Shown one piece after another: positions 23,971 through 38,005 of a stretch of 64,000 nt of DNA. Position numbers and translations under genes: made by a program. Source of the DNA: Chrysomallon squamiferum (taxonomy: Eukaryota; Mollusca; Gastropoda; Neomphalida; Peltospiridae); contig CM022677.1 in assembly GCA_012295275.1 (NCBI GenBank), forward strand, positions 11,241,941 to 11,305,940. Direction: 5' to 3'. Numbering within the stretch: the first letter of the stretch is position 1; each line of letters begins with the position of its first letter. A model generated the notes under the pieces. That model saw only the letters and a list, made by a program, of their open reading frames with translations, was not told the origin of the DNA and did no database searches.

Positions 23971-26809
23971 TATTATTATTATTATTATTTATAAGAAAAT
24001 AGAAGAAAACTTAAATGATATTCCATTATGAATACAAAGCTATCACGTGTATTTTGTATAACGAGAGCAGTTCACACTATAAATCATAAAACATCCCGTA
24101 ATTATAAACAAGCAAGACATTTTTAATTAAGGATACCGATATTTTCACTAATAAATTATACAAACATTACATAATTATAAACAAGTAAAAATAAGATATT
24201 TTTAATTAAGGATACAGCTATTTACAGGACAAACTTATACACACATTACATAATTATAAACAAGTAAAAATAAGGGGTCAGTATTACTTAAGGATAACGC
24301 TATTTACATTGATAATTTTACCACTGAGTTATAAAAATAAATTTTAAAAACGTGTGCACTGTTTGTGTAGTAGTTTACGCGGGATTTTAGTTACATTGTG
24401 TTACACAGAACATTCATAGTTAGAGAGTAGCGGTGACACCAACCGTGTAAATTGTAAGAGAAGTCCGATATCTTGAATAACTTTGAATATCCTTCCAGAC
24501 TAACAACCTTTTTTCTCAGTTTAGAAAAAAAGTTAAGTATCTGCACTACATCTTTAATTATACACATGTTTATAATTAAAAGAAAGTATATATTTAATTT
24601 CCGATGAAACGCATATAAATCGATGGTGAGAAAAAAGTTCTAATTCTAAATAAACAAACATATCCTAATAAAAGTACTTTAATAAACCTCAAAATGTTGA
24701 TGAATTTCAGATTAATCAAATTATTTCTGGTAGTAAATAAAACGTCGATTTAAATTTGATGATATTAACTTTTTTTGAGCAAATTTGACAGACTTCAACT
24801 AAGAGAGTTTTTTCGATTTTAGATATGTCTTAAAAAAATAATAATAAAAAGTATTGCCATTTTTGCTGGATCACATGATGTAGTCAAGCAGAATGGCAAG
24901 ACTATTAAAGAATTCACACATGTTATCTTTCAGGATACCACACAATATAATCTGTGGATCAAGCTTATAACATATAACACTATTTAAACAGTGCAAAAAT
25001 TAAGCAGCGTAAAATTATCAATGTAAATAGTGTATTTTCTTAACAAAAATACTACGTTACTTTTGCTGCCATGATGTAGAGAAAACAACACAAATTACGT
25101 TGAGAAAAATCACATTAATATCACAGTTGCTAATGAAATATCATTTTTATCTGGTTGCGATATTTTATTCCTGAATGTTCACTTTACTTCTCAACTAGAA
25201 ATATTAAAATGAATATGTAATTAATTATTTGCTAATGTCTAACAAATGTAACACCTGTCTAGAAAAAGAAAATCAGTATTTAATTATCAATACAATCTCA
25301 GGTGCTACTTAAAACTAATCCTGATTCTGATATAACACAGAATTGGAATCTGGAAGGCCCCTTTATCTCTGAAGTTCTCAACTATCCTTCGTGAATGAGA
25401 TGATATTCAGTTAATTATACGACAAATCATACTGAAAATTACAGGTATGATTTCACTGTGAACATTCAGAAATATAGATGGAACTTCAGTGTTATAATGT
25501 TTTTATTAACAACAGTAGCTTTACATGTTACGTCAAATATATATCGAGATATAAAGAGAGCGCATCTAGTTTGACATATTATAACCACAGTTAATCTATT
25601 AGATATTACTGACAGTTATAAATGATAATTCTATATGGCGTTATGAAAATAAGCGGCTTAATTACCTGTAAAAAGAAAAAAAATGAGAATTAATTATGAG
25701 CAGTAATATTTACAGTTTGCTAGTTAAGTATATTAAGAAATGTTAATCTCATATTTTATTAATATCGAATATTTATATCAAGTTATACTGAAAAATGTCG
25801 GAGTTCATTCCCTGGAATCACGACAATTTGTACTGATTAGCTGAGAACAAATAAGGTGAACATGCTATTGTATTATGCGAAATTTAATTTTCTAATTACA
25901 GTCATTAAAAGGTGTACATCAGCGCAAGTTGTATAGTGTAATATACTTTACATTTCTTATTATACCTGAAGTTCTCTTATTACATTAGATATTAATATAA
26001 CCGCTTCACCAGTCATAATCTATATAACAATGAAGCAGACACCGTAGTTGTCACAGTCCTCTCTTTGTCAACAGCTACATAGCAACAACAACAACAGTAA
26101 TAAAACGTTAATATTTTTATTTTTTATTTTGTTTTTATTTTTCTGTAAAAACGCACTCTTCCTATATATTTTGACGCTATTCTCTTAGTTTCATTAGAAC
26201 TGTTCTGAGTGCGGATATAAAAATTACTTCGAATTTTTTGTTAGACCTCGTAAAGTTATCAGAGAAATCAGATTTATTCTTAGTGTATTTTTCTGTCGAG
26301 GTATTTTTCAAAAAAATATATAATAATGATAATAATAAAATAAAAAACCCGCTGATTTATGAGAAATCGTGAACTTTTATAAAACCACAGTTAACTAAAG
26401 AATATCGCTGTTTTCACTGATAATGTTACCCATCGATAAGACGCAAGTTTTATAACGTATTATTTATATGAGAAATTAAAATTACATTAATTAGAGATTG
26501 TCAGTTATATTATTGAATAAACATGGAATTTCATTCTAGATAAACTTACTTTTCTCAGTGTTTAAAAAAATAATCTGATATATTCTTAATTACATAATTT
26601 GATAAATTTGAATTTTAGATTAGTCATGTGATTTCATGTAGGGAAAGATGTAAATTGTGTCGCGGAATGTCATGTTACTGCGGTCATAAAACAAAGTATC
26701 ACATTCTGACACTGAAAGGTGCACAGTTAATTTTCAGTAATATCAGTACAATAATAAATACATTATTCATCTAGCACTTTACCCTTTCTGTATGTTCTTA
26801 TTACTGTTA

Positions 26810-27437
26810 ATAATAAAATGTGTGTGTGTGTGTGTGTATACTGAGCCAAAAAAATGAGGACAAAGTCATTAAAAATAAAAAGTGCTTAAAATGATTAAAC
26901 AACTAGTTGAGATATTAGATAAAACTTGCTTTCAACTAATACTGAAGCCAAAGTTGTCATTGTTTTGTTCACTTGACTGAAGTGAGGGTGTGAAATCAGA
27001 CAAATGATGTAAGTTACAAGACGACGTTTTAATCCAGTAATACAATGAATAAACTGATTTAATGAGATGTATATTGATGTAGTTGGTGTGTTGTTGTATC
27101 TCAGTTCAGTGTAATTGAGAGATTTAAAAAAAAAATCACATATGATGTGGTAGTTTGGCAATAAAGTTGTAACTTACGACATATGCAGAGTTCAACTTTT
27201 TTTGAGAAAGCAGTAATAACAAATGGCTTTTTCTTTTCCCATGTCGGTGATTGTTTCTGAATCACAAAGAGATGCAAAGAAAAACTAGGAGTAAGCTTTT
27301 CAAATAATAAAGTTTAGCAGTATAATATGTCGTAAGTTACAAGACACCAAAATGTCATCATCCATAAAAATGAACAATATTTTGCAGAATTATAACAACA
27401 AAATGCGAGTCTTCAGTTTTATTTCAGTTTCACTTCT
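26810..27437. repeat. Intergenic with an 18-bp inverted repeat pair
   Basis: After a short GT run (26820-26837), 'ttgtaacttacgacatat' at 27167-27184 is repeated perfectly in inverted form at 27325-27342, 140 bp apart. A partial third copy ('gtaagttacaagac') is at about 27008-27022. The spacing suggests a short non-autonomous element. No coding sequence is recognised inside. Confidence 0.7.
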
Positions 27438-27611
27438 TTAATTAATCATATAAAAAAAATATTGTCGGCGGTCATTGATTGTTGGTGGCTTCAGTGCCTG
27501 AACATCTTTCAGCGAAACCCAGGACACGTCGTCAAGTTCAGGAAAGCTGTAATAGTTGCCCTTCTTCTTCAAAAACTGAACTTTCACTTCATATTTGTCA
27601 GTCTGAAGAAC
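27438..27611 (-). CDS. Candidate terminal exon, unidentified
   Basis: On the minus strand the acceptor TGATCTCTTTAAG opens a 57-codon frame starting VLQTDKYEVKVQFLKKKG, through YYSFPELDDVSW, ending at TAA. The 'hydrophobic-KKKG-YY.FPE.DDVSW' pattern reminds me of C-terminal tails found in some animal transposon-related proteins of unknown function. That is memory, not a confirmed match. No upstream exon was found, so it may be a transposon relic rather than a host gene. Confidence 0.4.
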   Translation of the reverse strand, partial: VLQTDKYEVKVQFLKKKGNYYSFPELDDVSWVSLKDVQALKPPTINDRRQYFFYMIN

Positions 27612-28168
27612 CTTAAAGAGATCAATCAGTTGTTATATTTTGGAATATCTTGAATTGGACCATACACACACATTTCAGCTATTTATCAGAAACCATTTTT
27701 TTTTTTTTCAAATTCTCTATTCGAATGTAAATCGTGGAAATAAAAGCTGTGTAGAAGTAAACAAACAAAGAAACGAAAATGAGGTACAAAGTTCGTGCTC
27801 ATGTTGGACAACAATAGTAACGAGCAACAATGATTTTTAACTAATTCACTGTATAAACGTGATTGCATAAAAAATAATTACATAAACAATTACTGGCTCT
27901 TTCTTTATTACATTTTATTTTGATCTTTGTTTTCACTTGGTTTTGTGCTACGCCAGTTAAGTTAACCCATTGTTCATGTCCTCGTTTCCAGCGAATTTAA
28001 CCAGAAAAACAATCATTAAAAATAAAATATTAAAAGAAACTAATTGCCAAACACTGTAATTTAACCATATATATACTTTGATCTTCAAAATGGCGTCGTT
28101 TTGTAAGATTACGGAGTTGAATGCAAACACCCTTGCATTTTCCTTACTTGGCCAAATAGCGTGTCACT

Positions 28169-28215
<47 letters not shown>

Positions 28216-28424
28216 ATGTGTTTGTGTGTGTGCCTCCATGTATATCTGTCTGTGTAAAAATGTAAAATTATTTAAATTTATTTTGTGAATATGAAAGTGT
28301 AAGAAAAATGACTTTTGTAAACTGCGAATGTGAAAAAGGACTCAATAAATGTATTGAAATGTACGCAAACTAATAAAAACATGTTCCTTATATCAATTTA
28401 GGTATTTTCTTTTATGATTTACAG
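27612..28424. other. Intergenic with (AT)n run
   Basis: AT-rich; pure AT run at 28171-28212 followed by GT-rich sequence. No gene seen. Confidence 0.6.
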
Positions 28425-28626
28425 TCAGCGATCAAGTGGGTTAAGAGCATTTACATTATCCTCACTTGAAGAAATCACATTTGTTTTCACATCAGTGTTT
28501 ACAATAATCATGTTCTATGAAAAAGGATACATCTTCAGAGATAGGTTTGATGCTGAAGTGTGCAGTTGTTTACCCAACACAGCATGTTTTTCTGAGACTA
28601 TCGAGTTCAAGACTAATAAAGTGTAA
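28425..28626 (+). CDS. Candidate terminal exon, unidentified
   Basis: A strong acceptor (pyrimidine-rich TTTTCTTTTATGATTTACAG) opens a frame beginning QRSSGLRAFTLSSLEE and ending at a TAA after 66 codons. No domain is recognised, codon content is AT-biased like the surroundings, and no donor-bearing upstream exon was found. It could be chance. Confidence 0.25.
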
Positions 28627-29408
28627 TGAAATTTATAAACAACATTCGCAAATTTTTTCACTGGAATATTTTGATTACTGTTACGGAAATGTGTTCAAAG
28701 TTTTTGGTAGAGATGTTTATTGTATTCGTAACAGTTCATTCAAATGTATCTTAAAACTGCATTAATAATGAAAAAACAAAACAGAACAAATTATATTTAT
28801 TTTAAAAAATAACAGTAATAGTAATAAAAGTAAATAATAATAATAATAATTAAAAACAATAAGAATAACATAAAACCACCACCAACAAAAACAACAATAA
28901 CAATAATCCTAGGAAAAATATACTGATGGCATAAACAAACCCCCCACAAACGGAGTGAGGAAGATGATCAAAGAGGAAAAAACATGTATAAGTGAAACAA
29001 AAACATGAGGACAAAAAGAAAAAGTATAAAAACACCAACAACATTCTGGCTTTTGCCTGAGACACTACATAAACTGACACATTTCCGCACAGTCAGTCAT
29101 TAATCATTCTGCAATAGTAACGCAAAACAAATATTTTAACAGTGAGTGCTATCATCCAAATATTGAACTAACAGGCTTTGAGATCAAATCCCGGATTAGC
29201 CATTAGGTTAGAATACACCAAACCCATTAGCTAACCACCTCATCTTACAATTAAAATATCCCATAAAACAGTACAATTTGATTAATAAAGAAAAGATAAT
29301 TATCAAATAAAATCAAGTAAAAAAATTAATGAATTACGGGCACAGGTATACTACAAAGTAATTCTGTTGACTTACATTAGATCATCACTGCCACTTCCAA
29401 AGTGGAAT
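28627..29408. other. Intergenic, no gene seen
   Basis: A/C-rich and AT-rich sequence; nothing coding is supported. The 3' end of the Tigger element probably lies in its right-hand part. Confidence 0.55.
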
Positions 29409-31194
29409 TTACATGTCTTGATGTTGAGGGTTGTCAAGATTCTCATCATCATCTTCTAAGGTGAGTGAGATATCAGGAACTGATGGTGACGGTGGCAACA
29501 TACCTGGGTGAGCAGTTGTTGAGGGCAGTGGATGTGCATATGATGAGGAGATCTCGGTGAGCAAATTGACGTCTTCTCTGTTACAGGCTTTGTAGCCAGT
29601 TTTATTTTAATATAACTGGCAAGCTGACCTGTTTCTTTTATTTTGGTCTTTCTTTGATTAGTTTATCGTCCAGCATGTAAATATACATTATGTCTTGCTC
29701 AGTTATAAAACTGCGCTGCTCTAAACCTTTTAGCAGTTCACCTGTCAGCTGAATTAACCGATCAGTAGAAACTCTTTCTGCTGCATCATCCTCATTTCCA
29801 TCACTACTTTCTCCTTCACTGGCTTGTTGCTCTGGACTTACAACCATTCGTACAATTTCTGAGTCCGTATAATGATTAACAACAGATGCATCGTCATCAA
29901 CAGTCATCCTTTCTTCAGTGTTATCTTCATCCAGTTTATCCTTCGCAGCAGGATTGGTCAGATCACTCGCAAAAGACAACAGATCACTTGTATGCTGTTT
30001 GTCCTTTGAAGATTTCTATAAAGATTTTCATCAGGTGCTGTCTCATATGTTAATCCACAATTTGTGCCATCCTTGTTTCAGTGTAGCAGGCTCTACAGAT
30101 TTCCAAGCATTAGCAACACAGTAAACCACATCTCTCATTATATTCACGAATAAACTCACGTACAGGCTTCCCAGAGTTAACTTCACTCAGCAGGCGCCTC
30201 ATAAAATGAGTGCAATACTTCGACTTTAATGAATGTAATATTCCACTGTCCAGGGGTTGAATCAAGGAAGTGCAGTTAGGTGGAAGATAGATACCGAAAA
30301 CATTGTTCTTTACCAGGAGTTCTGCTTTTGGATGAGCGGAGCAGTTATCCAAAATAAGCATTATCTTACAATTACAGTCCAAGCCAACAGAGTCAGAATG
30401 AGCTCTTGCTTCGGGGACAAAACAGTTCTGAAACCAATCCAATAACAGTTCAGTTGTTATCCAACCTTTTTTGTTGGCACGGTAATTTACAGGAATCTGT
30501 GTCATGCCTGTGAAAGCTCGAGGACGTAAACTTTCACCGATGACCAGTAACTTACACCTGCGTGTTCCTGCCGCATTGGAGCAGCCCAGCACAGTAACAC
30601 GGTCTTTCGAAGCTATATAACCTGTCGGCGATTCTGTATCCTCCGATTTCAGTGTTCTTTTGGGCGTACATTTCCAAAAGAGTCTCATCTGCGTTATAAA
30701 CCTGGTCAAGACTTAAATTTTCATCACTGACCAACTTGGTGAACTCGTCAACAAATTTTGTAGCTGCTTCATTGTCAGCTGATCTTTTTCGCCACACACT
30801 GCACGAAACTTTAAGCCATGTCGTTCCTTAAAACGTTGCAACCATCCTTCACTGATGTTCCAGTCCGAGTTCTTCATGAAATAGTTTTGCTTGTTGCTTC
30901 ACAAGATCACCTGACAGTTCGACGTCTTCACTTTCACGCAACTTAAACCACCTCGTCATTACTTGATCTAGTTCTGCATTTTTACCACGTTTCATTGTTT
31001 TCCTTTTAAACATCTGTTTTTTCGACTCACTGTCAACAAAAAATTTAAGTAACTTTTCTTTTTGTTTCTTTATGTCATAAAATTCACATAAACCTCTCAC
31101 AGACACGCCATTGTCAAGTCTTTTCTGCTATGGACAATGTTCAGTGTTTGCGCTTAACACCACAAGAAGCACTTCTATTATTCATTGAAGCCAT
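29409..31194 (-). pseudogene. Dead Tigger/jerky-like transposase (pogo superfamily)
   Basis: A DDE transposase of the Tigger/jerky family can be followed across three frames. It starts with MASMNNRSASCGVKRKH (ATG at 31194), then a CENP-B-like DNA-binding segment (DNGVSVRGLCEFYDIKKQ, TMKRGKNAELDQVMTRWF), a second helix-turn-helix (EGWLQRFKERHGLKF), and the catalytic core. The core includes NADET with the first Asp, SKDRVTVLGCSNAAGT, LILDNCSAHP with the second Asp, and LPPNCTSLIQPLDSGI. An acidic tail (EDDAAERVS, GLEQRSFITEQDIMYIY) ends near QHQDM before TAA at 29409. There are stops in the N-terminal part and frameshifts near 30845, 30790, 30690 and 30120, plus a broken tail, so it cannot be active. 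The coding span (~1.79 kb) fits a full-length element. Confidence 0.93.
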
Positions 31195-31512
31195 GATTGG
31201 GGCTAAAAATGACCTTCTTACAATAACAAATGTCAAAAATCAAACCGGAAAAGCTTGCCTGTGTTTACAGCTGGTACCAGTTTGTTGCTGATAAAACAGC
31301 GCCTCCAGTCGTAGCGGCCAGTCAACTTAAAGAAAACATAACACAGCTTCTCTAACCCGAACAGAGCGCACACACTGCACGAGGACAGTATCATACAGCA
31401 CAAGAATCGATCACAGAATCGATAGTGCCGCGTGAGTCATCGCCTAGCATCCCCCTTCGCCTTAGTCAGTTTTAGTGCCGGATTACTGATTGCCGGACTA
31501 GTGATGTCAACC
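31195..31512 (-). mobile_element. 5' flank and probable end of the Tigger element
   Basis: Upstream of the transposase start the minus strand contains CTAGTCCGGCAATCAGTAAT followed by CCGGCAC, a tandem-like CCGG motif of the kind found at Tigger ends. It lies just inside a TA near 31512, the expected target dinucleotide. The matching left terminal repeat was not found below 29409, so the exact ends are unsettled. Confidence 0.5.
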
Positions 31513-31725
31513 CGTATCATAATCGAAGAGATATTTAGGATAATTCAATGCTGGGTTACGGCTATGACAGAGGTGTCTGTGTCCTATGTCGTCTGGAAGA
31601 TCATCAGACTGGGTATCTGACAATGTTACAGTAGATGTTACATGTGGTAGCTCAGTAGTCACTATATCTTTTGAATCCAATAGCTGTGGACATTTTTCTG
31701 AGATGCAATTAGTCACATCTTCTGA
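31513..31725 (-). CDS. Candidate exon interrupted next to the Tigger insertion
   Basis: A good acceptor (AATATTTCAG at about 31726-31735 on the minus strand) opens a frame of about 70 codons (SEDVTNCISEKCPQLL..., TSTVTLSDTQSDDLPDD...) that stays open until a TGA at the edge of the Tigger element. It looks like an S/T/D-rich host exon whose 3' part may have been displaced by the insertion. No family is recognised. Confidence 0.35.
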
Positions 31726-33221
31726 CTGAAATATTTAAACAGTATTAAAATAACAATTTATATTACAAACAGATTTCTTAATATAAGAGATAGTATGCAG
31801 GACTCAAAATGTCCAGTCACCAGGTCACCAAATGCGACCAAAGTTCGGTTTAGGCGACCGGCATGTTAGAAATATTATGGTTAGTCGCCCAAAAAATATT
31901 ATTTGGGTGACCTGTTTTTTTCTAAAAGTGTATAACACAAGATAATAATTTTATAATAATTTTATCGAAATATTTATTTCACACAAAACAAGTACCCATA
32001 GTTCCATAAGTTGGACGTATCGGCTTACATAATTTGCTAACATCTATTTATAAAGAGTACGTTAAAGGATTATCGGTTGGTTAACGGAACAAGTTATCAT
32101 AGGAGATAACTTTGTAACTAATTGTTTGCTATTGTTTTTCCTTTTCAATTCCACCTTTAATTGGCTAAAGTGAAGCCAACGAACAAATTCAGCGAACTTT
32201 TAGAGCTTTACGTTAATAATTATCGGTTGGTTAACGGAACAAGTTATCATGGAAGATAACTCTATAACCTTGTATTTGCTACTGTTTTTCGTTTTCCCAT
32301 GGGAAACTTTACTCAGTGTCATTTCACGTTGCTTTCCTTTAATTTTCATTTCTTTTGAAAAATCAAAGAGTATAATACTATAAATTCTTCTTCTTCTTCT
32401 TCTTATTATTATATAATTCCATTTTTGTCAAGGTTTGTTTTAATTATTATTATGTGTTTTCTGCATCATTATAAAAAGAATTTTAAAATTAATATTAGAT
32501 AAAACTTCCGGCATGAAAGAGTAACATAGACATAAATGTTCTTGTTGTCATAGAGATGAAACTTTTATTAATTAATTAATTTATTTATTTTAATAACCTT
32601 TTTTTTCTTTCTTTTCATCTTTTTATTTTCTTTATTTCTTTCTTTATTTTTTTAATAATTTCCTGAATTGTTCTTTTATTTTTAAATATTTCACTTTTAA
32701 ATATTTGGCTTGTTTTTCAATTTTATCTTATTTGCTTCTATTCACTGACTACTTTTTTATATCTAGTCACTACTTTGTTCATTTACTACACAATTAAATC
32801 TGCTACAGCAGTCACTGTATTACCAATCCAGTTGTTATTAGTCCAAATTTGTGGCATCTGAAATTTTTCAAATATAGTACAACCTCTGTAAAACAGACAC
32901 TCTTCTTTGGTGACTGCATTATGCAGGGTTTTTTCTATTTTTATCCAGTGTATTAAAAAAATCTATGAAAACATCAACAAACCACCAAAAACGTTTAATA
33001 ATAATGTTTATATGTCAGTTAATAGTTTGTACTTACATTTTTATTCCTGTCCATTATTTCGCTTTAACTTAACTAAATCATCATATTGTACTAAACAGCT
33101 CTTTGCTGATCTTCACAATAAACCATGTGACTTTGAACCCACTGCATGGTATTTTCCATTCGAATGTATGCAAGAATTGCTTGTTCAGAAGCTTATAAAA
33201 AACACACTGAAGTATTTATTA

Positions 33222-33299
<78 letters not shown>

Positions 33300-33500
33300 G
33301 TTATTATTATCACAAACAACACATTGTTATGGTTTGTGATCAGAAAACTTGACTAGTTCAAATGTTTATTTATATAAATATAAAACTGATATTCTAATAA
33401 GCACTGACAATATCAAGGAAGATGGTCTCTGGATTAGTGGTTAGCCCATACTGATAAACAGAATATACTGATTAGTAGAAAATGGATCAGTGATAATCAC
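31726..33500. repeat. Intergenic; 150-bp spaced repeat pair and (ATT)n
   Basis: Two copies of a block with 'attatcggttggttaacgg' and 'aacaagttatcat' followed by 'ggagataact'-like sequence lie at about 32051-32145 and 32203-32295. Their GAGATAACT core relates them to the repeats at 10-12 kb. A long ATT run is at 33222-33300. An ORF of 149 codons at 32907-33356 is half microsatellite. Confidence 0.65.
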
Positions 33501-33561
33501 ACATGGATTATTGGTTTCAGAAGGTGATTGACAGCTGGTTGGTTGCAGGAACACTGTCCTC

Positions 33562-33565
<4 letters not shown>

Positions 33566-33613
<48 letters not shown>

Positions 33614-33640
33614 AAATTTCTTTCTTTCTTTCTTTCTTTC
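33566..33640 (+). repeat. (TC)n followed by (TTTC)n
   Basis: About 23 CT units followed by five TTTC units. Confidence 0.95.
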
Positions 33641-34186
33641 ATATTGTAAGACAATGAAATTTTTTTTAGAGGCAGAATGAAAAGCAATGGGAAATTAACA
33701 ATGTAAAAATGATTATTCATTTCCAGTGCATATGTAAACATTCTCATATTTATTTAAAACTAACATCTAGTGTTTATCATTGCTACATAATAACAAAATT
33801 TAATTTATAGTTCTACATTTTCACCAGCCATGTTATTTTATATAACTTTTTTATTTATTTATTTCTGTTGTTTTTTATGATGGATTTTTTTCTGTCAGTC
33901 ACTATACCTTAATATTTATCTTTTTTTATTTACATAATTATTAATAATTTATTTATATAAGTAATTAATTTAATGATAATATTTGTTTTGGTTTTGTTTT
34001 AAGCATGAAGTAAAAAAAGAAATAAATATAAAATGATTTTAAGCATCTTCATCAGTAAAAAACAAACAAATGAATCCATTCTGTCATGTGACTTGAATAA
34101 ATTTGGATCATTCCATTTCTGTTTGCAGGGAGATGAGATTCTGTGACTGCCCAGACATACATATGACAAACTGATTTGATTTGCAG
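33641..34186. other. Intergenic or intronic, no gene seen
   Basis: AT-rich sequence leading up to the exon at 34187. A second acceptor-like CTGTTTGCAG lies at about 34120-34129. Confidence 0.5.
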
Positions 34187-34286
34187 TCTGAATGTGGCTG
34201 CTGATGGACCTAAGGTGGTTGTTGCTGCTGATGAAAGTTTACAACTTCTACTTGAACCTGGAGACGAACCTGCAGACAATTCATGA
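34187..34286 (+). CDS. Terminal coding exon, unidentified
   Basis: The acceptor TTGATTTGCAG (AG at 34185-34186) opens a phase-2 exon coding LNVAADGPKVVVAADESL, then LLLEPGDEPADNS and TGA. The acidic, Pro-rich C-terminus and GC3-richer codons stand out from the AT-rich flanks and look like genuine coding sequence. The upstream exons were not identified, and the protein family is unknown. A very long TC microsatellite follows 60 bp downstream. Confidence 0.5.
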
Positions 34287-34344
34287 TAATGATAATTGTA
34301 TTAATTAATGTGATTTAGATTAGTTTTTTGGTAAGGTATGTACA

Positions 34345-37739
<3,395 letters not shown>

Positions 37740-37811
<72 letters not shown>
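37740..37811 (+). repeat. (GA)n microsatellite downstream of the TRIM gene
   Basis: About 35 GA units, some 200 bp beyond the 3' end of the coding region at 38006 (which is on the minus strand). Confidence 0.97.
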
Positions 37812-37813
<2 letters not shown>

Positions 37814-38005
37814 AGAGATTAAATGACAAAACTGGGTGAAAATTTCAAAAGTAATTCATAATAAATAAATCTTATATTTAAAAACAAAAATAAATAAGAT
37901 AAACAAATCAACTAAATTAATTACCTTACAATAAATAAATAACTGATTTTCAGTTTATTTATCAGAAAGAAACAGTTAAGTGAAACTTAGCAGACAGTTT
38001 CAAAT

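Larger units (their letters stand above)
20050..26757. repeat. Segmental duplication, copy B
   Basis: Direct-orientation counterpart of 235-8635. It lacks the ankyrin-like exon and the ~1.3 kb block of copy A, and it has its own insertions, such as about 170 bp at 24850-25030. Two short units are expanded only here: a 27-bp unit 'aaatgtttgacaacaaatg...' three times at 23098-23180, and an ~80-bp unit 'cataattataaacaagtaa...' three times at 24090-24300. The rest is AT-rich with TTA/ATT runs (22872-22930, 23915-23991) and a TA run (22799-22830). Outside the exons listed separately no gene is supported. Confidence 0.88.

Noticed and set aside
32907-33356. 149-codon ORF on the plus strand
   Set aside because: Half is an ATT microsatellite (poly-Ile). 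The remainder has a weak acceptor-like site but no donor, homologue or partner exon.
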